Shown: in pieces, positions 18,333 through 28,943 of the stretch
Layout of the letters: the number at the start of each line of letters is the position of its first letter
How positions within the stretch are numbered: position 1 is the first letter of the stretch
Source: Paramacrobiotus metropolitanus
Taxonomy: Eukaryota > Tardigrada > Eutardigrada > Parachela > Macrobiotidae
Length of the DNA stretch: 64,000 nt
Assembly (NCBI RefSeq): GCF_019649055.1
Contig: NW_026570270.1
Coordinates: 682,001-746,000, forward strand
Reading direction: 5' to 3'
Translations under genes and position numbers: made by a program
The notes under the pieces: model-generated
Database searches by the model: none
The model's input: the letters and a program-made list of their open reading frames with translations, nothing else
What the model was told of the DNA's origin: nothing

Positions 18333-20406
18333 CTACAGATGTGGGCACAGATCCTCGTCTTCGCGATTCGGACAGTCGGCGGCACCGTCACAGCGCCAAC
18401 TCTGTGGAATGCACATTTGGCCTGCAAAGAGTAAATACCGCAAAAAATCAGATGTTTAACGAGCATTACTAACTAAAGATTCTGCTGTGGAAATTGTCAA
18501 ACGGATAGCACTCGCACGAGATACACGGCAGAGCTGCATCCATTTCCGGATAATACAGCAGCTGAAACGATTTCGTAACATCGCTTGTTATATCGTTTGT
18601 TTTATTATATCGCTTGTTATGATCATTTTATTACATCGCTGCATTATATAGTTTATCCGCAAGTTTCATTTTTTCCTTTGAGACCCTTTACTTAAAGCGC
18701 TTTCTATTCTCCGTACTTTTTGCGCACTTCCAGTCGGAAGGAGGACATGTCAGTGCACAATTGGTCGGAATTTCATCTGTCCCATCTACGCAGTCCTTCC
18801 GGCCATTACAACGCCATTCCAAACGAATACATGACCCATCGCAAGCGTGTTGGTGGGGGGTACAAGTTGGGCGCGGGCAATCCTGTTCATCGCTGCCGTC
18901 TTTGCAGTCTTTTTGTCCATCGCACACCCATCCCTTCATGATGCACCGCCCGTCGTTACAACGAACGTCTCCCGGTGGACATTCTGTACAACGAAATAAC
19001 ACGGTATATTAACGCACATGCTTTCCTTCCTACAGACTGACAATGCAAAAGGTAGCATTAGCTTACAGAAATCCGTCAATTAAGCGCAGGAGCCCCTGAC
19101 AGCAAAACCGGCAGAATGTTGTTCATACAATGTACAAACTGTTGCGGGCTATGGAATACATCATTGCTTAGTAGCTGACGGCACAGTAGCTTACAGAAAC
19201 TGGCAGCACACTGCTTACGGTGTTTACTGAGTAAATTGTTTTATAAAAAATCGTTTAGAGCATTTGGAAGATGTACTGATGGCCTTTTGCCTGCAAATAT
19301 GCGTGCATTGTGTATTAAATATTATCCATTTATCCATAAGTCAATTTAAATAGTCGCTTACCACGAATTATCAACTCAACTGGTAAAATATGTTAAAAGT
19401 GAAAATCACAAGAATTAAATAGCCCCCAAAATATGAAACCCATCCCGAGTCCAACGCTTTAAAAAAACGAAATGGCTACGCGCGAGAGCCTCCCGCGCTA
19501 TGAGTTTTGGCTACGCGCGAGAGTATCTCGCGCTATGAGTATTGACTACGCGCGAGAGTTTTTTCCCGCACAAAAAAAACTACCAAAAAACAGTTTAAAT
19601 CGGTGTATTTATCACCACATGGCAACCAATAATTACGGAAGGTCACCTTTTAGTGCACGAAATACAAAATCTGACCGGCATTTTACATTTTCTGATAATT
19701 CAAGTATTCCCAACTATCAGCCGTTATGGCGTCAGAACTTAAAGTGGGAAATCGTTATGAATCCTACGCGGAGGTTTTGAGAGCGGTGGAGCATTGGAGC
19801 CAGCGAACACACCAAGTCTTTATAAATCCCGGCGGCAATGCGAAAACGTCAAAGACGCATCCGCTTCACGACACGTTCCCCTACAGCTCAGTGAAGCTGG
19901 TCTGCAAAAAAGCTGGCGCTTACCGCCCACACCGGCGGAATTCAGCCCCCACGAAGAAAAGTATAACGACGACTCTGAAAAGTGACTGCCAGGCTATGGT
20001 CCGTCTTAAGCTTGTGAACGGCATGATGGAGGTTATTCACCTGCCGGCTTTAGAAGACCATAACCATGAAGTCACGGAAACGATCGCCCAACATTTTCCA
20101 GAAAGAAGGCGCCTGTCGGAAGCGGAAAAGAACACTGTGGAGCAGCTAATCGAGACTCGGGTGCCACCTCGAATTATAGCGCGGGAGTATTCTCGCGCGT
20201 AGACATGACGTTAAAAAAACACTGACCCTGGGTCACTTACTAGTAAAAGAGGGAACATAAAAGTACTGATTCTGGTACTGCAGTATCCTGTACTTACCGC
20301 TCGGATTTGGACTGAACATACGTGACAGCAATGAGGTGTACGCCGATGCAGCATGGATTAGGCAGATGAAGCTGGCAACTGCAATAATCGACCGAGATAA
20401 AAACAT
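18333..20406 (-). CDS. Secreted protein with three LDL-receptor class A domains (copy A)
   Basis: Three exons on the minus strand: 20298-20406, 18717-18983, 18333-18421, all joined in phase 1; 154 residues. Exon 1 encodes a signal peptide ([20 protein letters not shown]). Exon 2 encodes two full LDLa modules and the start of the third ([33 protein letters not shown]). Exon 3 completes the third ([14 protein letters not shown]) and ends in PHL before the stop. Each module keeps the six Cys and the acidic calcium-binding end ([20 protein letters not shown]). No membrane anchor is visible, so it is probably secreted. LDLa modules bind ligands in a calcium-dependent way, but the partner is unknown. 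The paralogue is at 22783. Intron 1 contains a MULE-like insertion absent from the paralogue. Confidence 0.88.
19476..20202 (+). mobile_element. MULE-like element with terminal inverted repeats
   Basis: The left end begins ctacgcgcgagagcctcccg and the right end is its imperfect inverse (reverse complement ctacgcgcgagaatactccc). Two more partial copies of the left repeat follow at 19511 and 19546. The element sits inside intron 1 of the LDLa copy A gene. A direct ttaaaaaaac occurs on each side (19459-19468 and 20211-20220), compatible with the 9-10 bp target duplication of Mutator-like elements; a few bases lie between it and the inverted repeats. Copy B of the segmental duplication has no insertion at this point (around 24135), which gives an empty site. 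Confidence 0.75.
19726..20202 (+). CDS. FAR1/FLYWCH-like zinc-finger protein encoded by the MULE-like element
   Basis: 158 residues from the ATG at 19726. The central part looks like a FAR1/WRKY-GCM1-type DNA-binding domain: one Cys in LVCKKAG, a second in [11 protein letters not shown], then EDHNHEV providing the paired histidines. This is the usual N-terminal domain of MULE transposases. The catalytic DDE part is missing, and the stop codon falls within the right terminal inverted repeat, so this is a truncated or non-autonomous copy encoding only the DNA-binding module. It is transcribed opposite to the host LDLa gene if expressed at all. Confidence 0.7.
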   Translation: MASELKVGNRYESYAEVLRAVEHWSQRTHQVFINPGGNAKTSKTHPLHDTFPYSSVKLVCKKAGAYRPHRRNSAPTKKSITTTLKSDCQAMVRLKLVNGMMEVIHLPALEDHNHEVTETIAQHFPERRRLSEAEKNTVEQLIETRVPPRIIAREYSRA

Positions 20407-21399
20407 TCTGGCCAGTCATGTACAAAAACTTTTATTAAAAGTGTTGCCTATAAACAGACTCGGCGGTAACGGGAATCTGCATATCATGAATGGTACGAAG
20501 AAAGTGAAAAGAATCGTTCTACCGTTCTTCGCAGACTGGCCAGTTAATAAACACCCGGCCAGACTTCCAAAGTCCCGTTTTATTCAGCTGACGTAATATT
20601 GTGGCAGCGTGGAGGTAATTGTTCGAACAATCTGGTGCACTCTTTGAAGGGTGTGGTGCCTCTGAGCACGGTACATGCAAGGTTCGGCGGAAACCACTGA
20701 TGTCATATCCTACACATTATGGGGTCAACTAAAAGGAAATAGAATGAAAGGGTAGGGTACTTGGATCAAATAGGTTGTAATTGAGGAAAAAACACGCCGT
20801 TAGTCATTGGAGAGCCATTAGCGCTAGCAACTGCGCTCGGCAGCTGCTTATCGGGAATCGCGTCTATATTACTTTACTCTGATTAATCGAACCATAAATA
20901 AAAAAACTCTTGTCTGTCCAAACAATGTTTTGTTAGAAAACAGAAAAGTCTCAGCTTACTGTATGTAAACTAAATGAAGAAAAAGAATTGGCATAACAAA
21001 ACCCTAACAAATGTAAGTATACGAGGAGCTTAGCTGGATAAATCTTTTCGTTGACACAAATGATGGATTCGAAAGGAGATAATATTATGGTCTTACTGAG
21101 AGGAGAGCTTGGAATTTGTGTAAAAACACTGACCCTAGCAGCAAAGAAGCATCAGTTTATTAAAATTGATAATTTTATAGTACCTATAAGCAGGTGCTGT
21201 TGACAGAAGCCTTCGCAAATTGGCTTGTTCAAAAAACGTAAAAAGAAGTGCAATAGGAGACGCACAGTACCATCGTTTAGTTTTGTTTTTGTTTGTGCAG
21301 CCGGTTCTACTGTAATGTCCCCCGGGGTTCATAATTAAACTCATAGATTAAGAAGTAGAATATCCCGAAATACAAAGGACGCAGCAGAAACCAGCATTG

Positions 21400-21615
21400 G
21401 CAGAATGAAGCGCATCATTGTTTTGCAGAAACCATCATATTTGATTCACAACACTTTTTGCTGCAAGGGTCTGCAGTACACATCAAAACCATGTGGGCAA
21501 CATGGGAACGTCGATTAAAATTTTTGCGGGTGGATGGTGTCCATTCAGGGCTGTTCGTTTGTTGGATAACATCAAGCAGAATCGCATGGTTTGGTCTGCT
21601 TTGTTTGGATCTGCC
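21400..21615 (-). pseudogene. Decayed Cys-rich exon (copy A counterpart of 25330-25640)
   Basis: On the minus strand the frame begins ADQTMRFCLML as in copy B, but runs to a stop in about 38 codons. The downstream match (DPCSKKCCESNMMVS) continues only in another frame. An indel has broken it relative to copy B. Confidence 0.45.
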
Positions 21616-22510
21616 TTGGTAAATAAAAAAGTGATGGTCCTCAATCCCAGACAGCCAAAAAAATAAATCGTGGTCGGCGTTTTTCTAGTGTACTGCCGTT
21701 TTGCTTCGAAACAAGTTACGAGTGCTATAATAAAAAGACCAACAATCGTGAACTATGCAAAGGTGTCACGATCACACATTATAGATCGAATCTGTTCAGT
21801 TTACGTGCAGTTTACAGGTGGTTTTTCGATGTTTCTCGCCTTTTGAACGCTGTTGTTTTTACGACTACACTTAAAGGCTTAGTGCAGCTTTATAGTGTTT
21901 TACGCGAACTCATATCGCTAAATTATTTTTAACTATCGCGAAAAGTGGCGGAACACCAAAGTGAATGTAAATCATCTAGTCTGGCACCGTTTCGTGATCG
22001 TTTAATTTGTCCAGTTTAAAGAACCGCCGTTGGAAACCGTAGTGTGGTTTAGAAAGGCGTGGCCTATACTATCTTGTACCTGTGGGCTGATTGTCTGAGA
22101 TGTGCAGTTTATCATTGTAGTTTATACTATCTGTACTGTAAACTGTAAAATATGACGTATTCTTGTAGTACTCGTATGTACAATGTATCGTTGTGTTTTT
22201 GTAGTACTCGTAAAATGTAGAATAAATTTATTAATATAAAAGTATTTTTGAACTGCTCGTATGTACGGTTCAAAACGCACTATGGTACGTACAAATCGTG
22301 CCGTTGTATGAACTTTGCAATGGCCAGTGAACTGTTTCTGTAAGTACTTACTTCATATGACACTTAAGTACATATATAAACTAAGTCCTTACTAGAGAAA
22401 AAATAAAAGGTAAAAGAACAAGTTTTAATAATGAAGAGATTGAGATAACTCACAATCTTAAACGGTGAGCATGGGACAGTACGTGCCTTGCGGCATGGGT
22501 ATTAGGTCAG

Positions 22511-22563
22511 CCAAAACTGTACTCAAGGGGTTAATACTGTTAACCCCTTGAGTACAGTTTTGG
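22511..22563. repeat. Perfect 24-bp hairpin with 5-base loop
   Basis: ccaaaactgtactcaagggg... at 22511-22534 is the exact reverse complement of 22540-22563, separated by tactg. It lies about 220 bp beyond the stop of LDLa copy B. A short direct ggtcag flanks both sides. Could be a tiny foldback element or an RNA hairpin. Confidence 0.85.
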
Positions 22564-22782
22564 GTCAGCAAAAGGCAGTTAAGCAGTTATTATGAGCGAT
22601 TGCTTGTTGAAAATACTGCAATATGTACTAGTAATGTATTGTACTCCGTAAAAAGGATGCAAATTTAAACATAAACCATAATGGGCTGCGCGCTAGAGCA
22701 TGCATATATCCACTGTAAAATTATTGTATATTCGACAAAATTAATCTGAACTTTTAGCGTTATAATCCCGTAAATAAGTTAT

Positions 22783-24385
22783 CTACAGATGTGGGCACAT
22801 ATCCTCGTCTTCGCGATCCGGACAGTCAGCGGCAAGGTCGCAGCGCCAGTGTTGTGGGATGCACATCTGGCCTGCAATGATCAAATACTAACCGTAAATA
22901 CCGTTTAAAATCAGATGTTAAATGCAAATTTAATGTGTTAACTAACGCACTCGCTAAGGATGCTCGTAACGAGATTGCTGTTAAGTGATTAACACACTCA
23001 CTACACACACGACAGAGTTACATTCACTTCCGGCTAGTGCAGCAGCTGAAGCGATTTAATAACTTTGTCAAACCGCTTCGTTATGTCGTTCACTTGACTT
23101 CCAGGAAACGTTGCCAAACAGACGTTTAATTTGTCCCCTGTGATACCATTCACTTAAATCGCTCGTCTTTTTACGTACTTTTTGCGCACTTCCAGTAGGC
23201 AGGAGGACAGGCCTGGGCGCAATAGGTCGGATTTTCATCTGTCCCATCTTCGCAATCATTCCGGCCATCACAGCGCCATTCCAAGGGAATACATCGCGAC
23301 AGCTCACAAGCGTGTTGATGAGGAGTACAAGCACGGCCCGGGCAATCCTGTTCATCACTGCCGTCTGGACACTCTTTGCTTCCATCGCACACCCATTTCT
23401 TCAAGATGCACCGCCCGTCGTTACAGCGAAAGTCTGTCGGACCTCCTATACAATCTGTGCAACGAAATAACACGGTAGTTTAATACACAGTGCTTTCCTT
23501 CCTGTTACTTTACAATTTAAGAACAAGCTTAAAAGAAATCCGAGACTTGCTTGAGCAGTTAGGCGGAGGCGCTACTGAGAGTGAGAGCTAGACCAGGAAA
23601 AAGTTGTCTATCAAACTGTTGACGGGCTATGGGATACAGTGCAATAAACTACTATACATCGCTTACGGTAGCTGACTGGCCATATTAAAGGAAGTGAACC
23701 AGTACCCAGTATAGAATTCGTGTACATGCACGGAAAATTTTCGCTTAAAATTTTAACACTTTTGATAAATTCTAAAATTTCGAAATTCATTTTAAAATTT
23801 GAAAAACATGTTAGAACAGTGAACCGATGTAAGAACAGTCTTATGCTTAAGTGCCTGGAATACGAGAAAGTACTTGTTTTAGAAAGGAGCTGGCGGTACA
23901 ACGCTTGCGATGTTTACTGTGTCACTTTATGAACAACTTTTTAGTGTGGTTGACAGATACATCGGTGACATTCTGTCTGCGACTTTGCATGCATTGTCTA
24001 TCAAATCTACATAACAAATTTACCAACAGCGATTTACCAACAGCGAACCCAACTGGTAAAAAGTGGAAAAAGTGGAAATGGCAGCGAATTAAACAGTCTC
24101 ACCAAATAAAGATCCCTTCATACTATTGTACAAAAAAATAATGACCCCGGGTCAGTTTTAAGTAAAATGTGGTACTTATAGGTAAAACGTAGTAGTATTT
24201 CGGTCTTTCTGGTTACAGTGCGCAAATGGCCATGCGCTCTTCCAAAAACGTAAAACACTATTATACTTAAAAAAAACTGTAGAGTAGTACTTACCATACG
24301 CGTCGATGTTCATACTCCACACGGATACAACATGGATCAGGCAGATGGCCGTGGCAACTAAAATAATCAACCAAGACAAAAACAT
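22783..24385 (-). CDS. Secreted protein with three LDL-receptor class A domains (copy B)
   Basis: Exons on the minus strand: 24295-24385, 23179-23454, 22783-22871, all phase 1; 151 residues. The signal peptide is [20 protein letters not shown], then three LDLa modules: one around [19 protein letters not shown], one around [14 protein letters not shown], and one split over the last intron ([19 protein letters not shown]). Six Cys per module and the acidic ends are kept. Intron positions and phases match copy A exactly, and both proteins end PHL. Intron 1 here (23455-24294) lacks the transposon. In the third module D-G is changed to D-L before AADC, which may weaken calcium binding there. Secreted; ligand unknown. 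Confidence 0.88.
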
Positions 24386-26150
24386 TCTTGCAACACAAAT
24401 TTTTATTAGAATTATTGCCTACAGATATAAACAGACGCGGTGACAAAGGGAATCTGTGTATCAGCGGTACGAAGAAAGTGGAAGGAAATCGTTATACTGT
24501 TCTTCGTAGACTGCTACTGTATAATAAACTAGGCTTCCAAAGTCCCGTTTTATTCAGCTGATACACTAACATGGCAGCGTGGAAGTGATTGTACGAACAA
24601 TCTGATGCATTTTTTGTGCAGTGTGATGCCTCGGAGCACTGTAAACGAATGTTTCGGCGGAAACCGCTGATGTCATATTTTACACAGTATGGGGTCATCT
24701 GAAAGGGAACACAGTCAAAGGGTAATGTACTTGGATCAATTGGGTTGTATGCACTCGTATTTAAGAAGAAAAAATCACGCCGTTAGTCAAGTTATTAGCG
24801 TTAGTGACTGCCGGCTGCTTATCGGGTAACGCATCTAGTTTTGTGCTACGCATACGTTACCATTAATCTGCAAAACTGGGCAAAAAAAAACAGACAATCG
24901 TTGTCTCGGCTTTATGTAAAAATGTTTTGCTGGAAAACTGAAGAGAACATGTAAGGAAATTGAAAAGTAAAAAGAAGCTGCATAAGGAATCAAAAAACTG
25001 TGTACAAGGAGTTTAGCTGAAAAACGTTTCGCTGACAAAAATAATGAATCAAAAGGAGTAATCTTGGTCTCACCGAAGTAAGCGCTTGGAATTTAAAAAT
25101 GTGGATTTTCCAACAACAAGAGGATGCGCCAGCAATGCATCATTTTACTAAAGAATTTACAGAAGCCTGTAAACAAATGTTGCTGGAAAAAGCCTTCGCA
25201 AAGTTGCTGGTCGGTTTAAACAACCATCCACGGCATGAAGTAGAAAATTTACCATCGGTTGCATCTGTTTTTGGTAGTGTAATCGGTGCAGCCGTAGTGG
25301 CAACCACTCCCCGAAATTAAGGTCATAAATTAACAACTAAAAAATTTAAAATGTCTAACGTATCTGTACAAAAGACGTAGGATAAACCAGCTCTGACAGA
25401 GATCAACGAAGCGCAGTAATTTTTTTTCAGAAACAATCATATTTAATTCACAGCATTTTTTGCTGCAAGTGTCTGCAGCACCAGTCAATCTCTGCGGGTA
25501 ACATGGGAAGGCCGAGTAAAATTTTTGCGGGGATAGTGTCCATTCTGGATAGTTCGTTTTGCCGAATAACATCAAGCAGAAGCGCACGGTTTCATCTGCC
25601 TTGTTTTTACAGTAATGACACGTGATACTAACTGCGTACTGTGTAAGGCGCCCACGCTTCAACAGCGTAAGTGACTGCATTGACATCCAATAATTACTCT
25701 AACGTACCGCTAATTTCGTACTTGTTATTGAAGCACGCACAGGAACTACGATATTTAGACAAAATTAAACAGGAGTACTTCAGCCGGCGGGGAGAGCATC
25801 TACTCGTCGTACTGGTTCAGCGAATTATTGCCTACCTTTCTCGCAATGTAGCGGTCAATGAACGTTACCTCTTCTTTGTTGCGACAACCGGGATTTCAAT
25901 AATTAATCACCTGACGATATCCTCAAATTTCTTGTCTTCTCTTGCAGCAAAGAGGGGCAATAAACGCTTCCGGCATCCTGGAAGTATTTTTAAAATTCTG
26001 CATGTTTGTCTGTTTTCGGTATCTCTGCAGCGTACTTCCATTACCAGCTAGAGCATGTTTTAACAAACCATTATTTTAGACTTTGCCGCGCGACAGTGTT
26101 TGTATGATCTTCAACTCGTCAGCTTTAACTGTGCGGGAGGAAAGGTCATC
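24386..26150. other. Spacer upstream of LDLa copy B
   Basis: Promoter side of copy B, then the right edge of the duplication near 25620, then AT-rich sequence up to receptor 4. A 73-codon open frame at 25099-25320 (+) has no recognisable domain; its counterpart in copy A is not an intact frame, so I do not call it a gene. A Cys-rich frame on - is listed separately. Confidence 0.5.
25330..25640 (-). CDS. Possible Cys-rich (Ly6-like) exon in copy B
   Basis: Minus-strand open frame with ITCHYCKNKADETVRFC near its start and DTCSKKCCELNM further on, a spacing reminiscent of three-finger Ly6/uPAR domains. An acceptor-like ttacacag precedes TYR-ALA-VAL, but the phase does not match the phase-1 start seen in the two genuine Ly6 genes nearby, and no signal-peptide exon was found. 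The duplicate at 21400 is broken. Function not assignable; could be a dying gene. Confidence 0.3.
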
Positions 26151-27336
26151 ATGTCCAATGCTACAGCTCAATCACAAGCTCTAAATACTAATGGCCAAAA
26201 TATTTCATCAAGCAGCCAATTCCATCCACGCAACTGGTCGATCCTACAAGCTTTCTGTGGCGTCTCCGGTACTCTTCTGGTCATCCTGGCCGCCCTGTCT
26301 ATTCTTACCATCCTGACTATGCTGCACCGCCGCAGCACCTTATCCGGTTCCCGTATCCTTCTTTTCCACCAGATCACCATCGAAACCCAGATGACCTTAT
26401 TCTACTGGCCGGTCAACTCGCTCGTCCTGCAGTTCATCTATACGAAGTACTCCGCCACCGCCAACCGTTTTTGTCAGCATTTCACCTACGGTTTCATGAT
26501 CACCCTGACCGCCATCTGGTGGGGACTGTTCTTCATCGCCTTGAACCGGTTTATCGCCGTAGCCCGGCCGCATTCCTACGCCCGCTGGATCACCCGACCG
26601 GCGCTGGCCGTGCAGATTCTCGTTCCATGGATCATCGGTATCGCTTGCATGATGTATCACTATGTGGGCGGCGATGGAGGATTCCTCTTCGTGGAAAGCA
26701 CACGCGCGTGTCATGTACCGCAGGGAACGGGTCTCAATGTAGCCAGTATATTCTACAGTTATCTACCGTTGGTGCTTATCTGGCTGTTGTATATCACAAC
26801 GTTCTTAGTGGTCTGGCGCAATAACCGACAAAGGAAAGCGCAGGTTACAGCCCATGGGGAAGCGGTCCGGTCGGCGCCGGTCGCTCGGAGAGTGACCTTA
26901 GCAAAGATGCTGTTTGCGGTGTCGGTGGTGCATACCGTCTGCTTTATCACCATTCCCATACTGTACAGTATTATGCCGGATGTACCGCGTCGCTACCCGA
27001 TTGTACGTCAGTGGACCAATTTGGTGACCTATATTGGGTACCTTTCCACGCCGGTAAGAATATTACAGTACATTTCGTAAAATTTTGATGCGGAACGCAG
27101 ATATTTTTCCAAGTAAATTATACAATGAATAAATATATAGCACGATTCTGCGGATGCAGATATCGGTCTTCATAATGAACAAGGACTATCAAGACAGCGC
27201 TAAAGAGCTCTTATCCGGCAAATGGAGGACTACGATAGCCGTAGCTTCGGAAAGACACGGACTTGAGATATCGTACAATAAAAGTATGCCGGCCTCCACA
27301 CATCCTATCAGCCTGCCTGTCAGAAGCCAAAACTAA
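26151..27336 (+). CDS. Orphan rhodopsin-like 7TM receptor 4 (divergent relative of receptors 1-3)
   Basis: Two exons, 26151-27053 and 27160-27336, phase 0, 359 residues. I chose the ATG at 26151 (MSNATAQSQ...); the frame upstream of it has no ATG. The N-terminus has NAT and NIS sequons, followed by six hydrophobic segments and a TM7 split by a 106-bp intron (donor gtaaga, acceptor gatgcag). The TM3 end reads L-N-R-F-I-A-V, again Asn for Asp. The TM7 motif across the junction is S-T-P-I-S-V-F, then helix 8 (IMNKDYQDSAKELL) and a 45-residue tail. Intron position and phase match receptors 1-3 although sequence identity is low, so it is an older member of the same lineage. Ligand unknown. Confidence 0.85.
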
Positions 27337-27888
27337 ATGCATCGTTATCCAGTAAAATTAAAAGAAAATTCTGATTTTGAATCTTAATGTAGCGTTAAGA
27401 AGCTGGCAATGCTTTGGTTTAGATTATCTATCATGTATTTCATGAAGATTGCCGCTAACACAGATGCTTACTAAGTTACTACACAACGGTGCGTTAGATA
27501 ACTTAGATTCTAGGTGCATGCATGTTTGGACGCTGTCTATACAAGTTAAGTTGACCGTGAAATGCGCCTTTTAACATTATACGGAGCAAATGTAATCGCT
27601 CGCTTTGGAGTTTATGGCATAATTTTCGATAACCCAGGTGAGTATCCACTGTGCACAGAAGCCAACGGACATTGAAGAACCTCTACTCCTGATTTAATTC
27701 GTGCATGCAGCCACGGAAGTATTCCCGATGAATTTACCACAAAACGTTATACTTTGAATCGTACGGCAGAATTCTTGCTGATTTGGTTAAGTAACTGCAT
27801 TTTGTTAGCATTCGCCGTACTGTAACAGAAACCATTATGATATTATGATGATTCGTGTTGTGACCTTGGATACGTGATATGCGATACC
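27337..27888. other. Short spacer between receptor 4 and Ly6 gene 1
   Basis: 550 bp, AT-rich. It must hold the 3' end of receptor 4 and the promoter of the Ly6 gene. No specific site is recognisable. Confidence 0.5.
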
Positions 27889-28853
27889 ATGTTTCGCGTT
27901 TTTACAAACTTTCAACCCGCATTTTGTTTGCACATACTTTGGTGTTTTGTGAATCTGCTTACAGGTAAGCATATTTACCACATGGGTGTTACTGTCCAGT
28001 TTTGAAGGCCTTGCATTTTAAATTGGCCGGCTTGTAAAATTAATTAAAAGCTCCCTTTTAGTGTCTGCATTACAATGTTATGTGTGCGCGGATATGAATG
28101 ACAAAAGCTGCCGGATGTATGCTCCTTATTACTGCCACCGAGGACAAGATATCTGTTATAAGTTCGAAGGAGACCTTGCAACTCCTTTTTATTATTACCA
28201 AGGTACGACTGCAACTCTTTTCCCAGTTATTAATATCCTGTTCAAGCTAGATCATCCTAAGGCCATCTTAGTTAAGGTCATCCTAATTATGGAATCGATT
28301 GCTTATACTGTGAAAAATTTATTGTAAACTGAACAACAAAACTAAGTATCAACAAATTAATAAGGTCGTAGCATAAGCTTAAATTTTATGCTGAACGCGT
28401 TTCCGGTAGGCGTTTTTTTTAACTTCACCTAATTATGTATATACAGTAAAGCTAAGTATACGTATACAATAAATTTATTATACGGCAGCGCGCCTTACAT
28501 ATAAGATGATGTCAATAAACATAAACGTTTTACCGCTACCGCTCTTGAATATATTTATAGTTGCATAAGTAAAAACTGCTTTTGTATCGCTTGGTGTTTA
28601 CTGTTCAGGTATAACGACACGATCATGTGGTGTTTATTCGGCACTACAACTGATACCTTATCAAATTGAGTGGGGACGATGCCGTAATGTCAGCGGAGCC
28701 TTTGATCCCGTCACGCGTAACCGCTATACCGGACGTTTCTGTATTTGTGCCGACGCTTACTGCAACACGGGACAACAACGGCATGCAGCTGCAAATTCCG
28801 TTGGTCTACTGTCAATTGCGATGATTTTGTTTTCATCATTAATTTCGTTGTAG
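27889..28853 (+). CDS. Ly6/uPAR-family GPI-anchored protein 1
   Basis: Three exons: 27889-27964, 28062-28202, 28609-28853, both junctions phase 1; 153 residues. Exon 1 is a signal peptide (MFRVFTNFQPAFCLHILWCF...), with probable cleavage before LQCYVC. Exon 2 has the three-finger start LQCYVCADMNDKSC and DICYKFEG. Exon 3 has RSCGVYSAL, GRCRNVSG and the family-typical end FCICADAYCN, followed by a hydrophobic C-terminus (VGLLSIAMILFSSLISL) that acts as a GPI-attachment signal. Ly6 proteins sit on the outer cell surface and often modulate receptors or channels or build septate junctions; the role here is not known. It faces the gene at 28944 tail to tail with 90 bp between stops. Confidence 0.85.
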
Positions 28854-28943
28854 CATTTTCTTTTCGTAGCACGTAAGAGAGAGGACTGCTTTCAGGAAGA
28901 GTATTGAAAGGAATAAATGTATGTAGATACAAAAATCGCTGAG

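Larger units (their letters stand above)
20407..22782. other. Spacer between LDLa copy A and copy B
   Basis: Contains the promoter side of copy A (minus strand), whose sequence is recognisably conserved at 24386-24760 in copy B, then the end of copy A and the start of copy B of the duplication. 21400-21615 on the minus strand is the decayed counterpart of the Cys-rich frame at 25330-25640. No intact gene is visible. Confidence 0.6.
17330..25620. repeat. Tandem segmental duplication carrying the two LDLa genes
   Basis: Copy A runs about 17330-21630 and copy B about 21643-25620. Matching landmarks in the same order: the ggtcggcgttttt boundary (17352/21668), the LDLa terminal exons (18333/22783), the middle exons (18717/23179), the signal-peptide exons (20298/24295), promoter-side sequence around ttccaaagtcccgttttattc (20568/24535), and a Cys-rich stretch near 21400/25440. 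Copies are clearly diverged outside exons, so this is an old duplication. Edges are estimated by eye. Confidence 0.8.

Noticed and set aside
25099-25320. 73-codon + strand frame upstream of LDLa copy B
   Set aside because: The corresponding region of copy A is not open and no family is recognised.
26397-26824. Open frames on both strands inside receptor 4
   Set aside because: Shadows of the GC-richer receptor coding sequence; no independent evidence.
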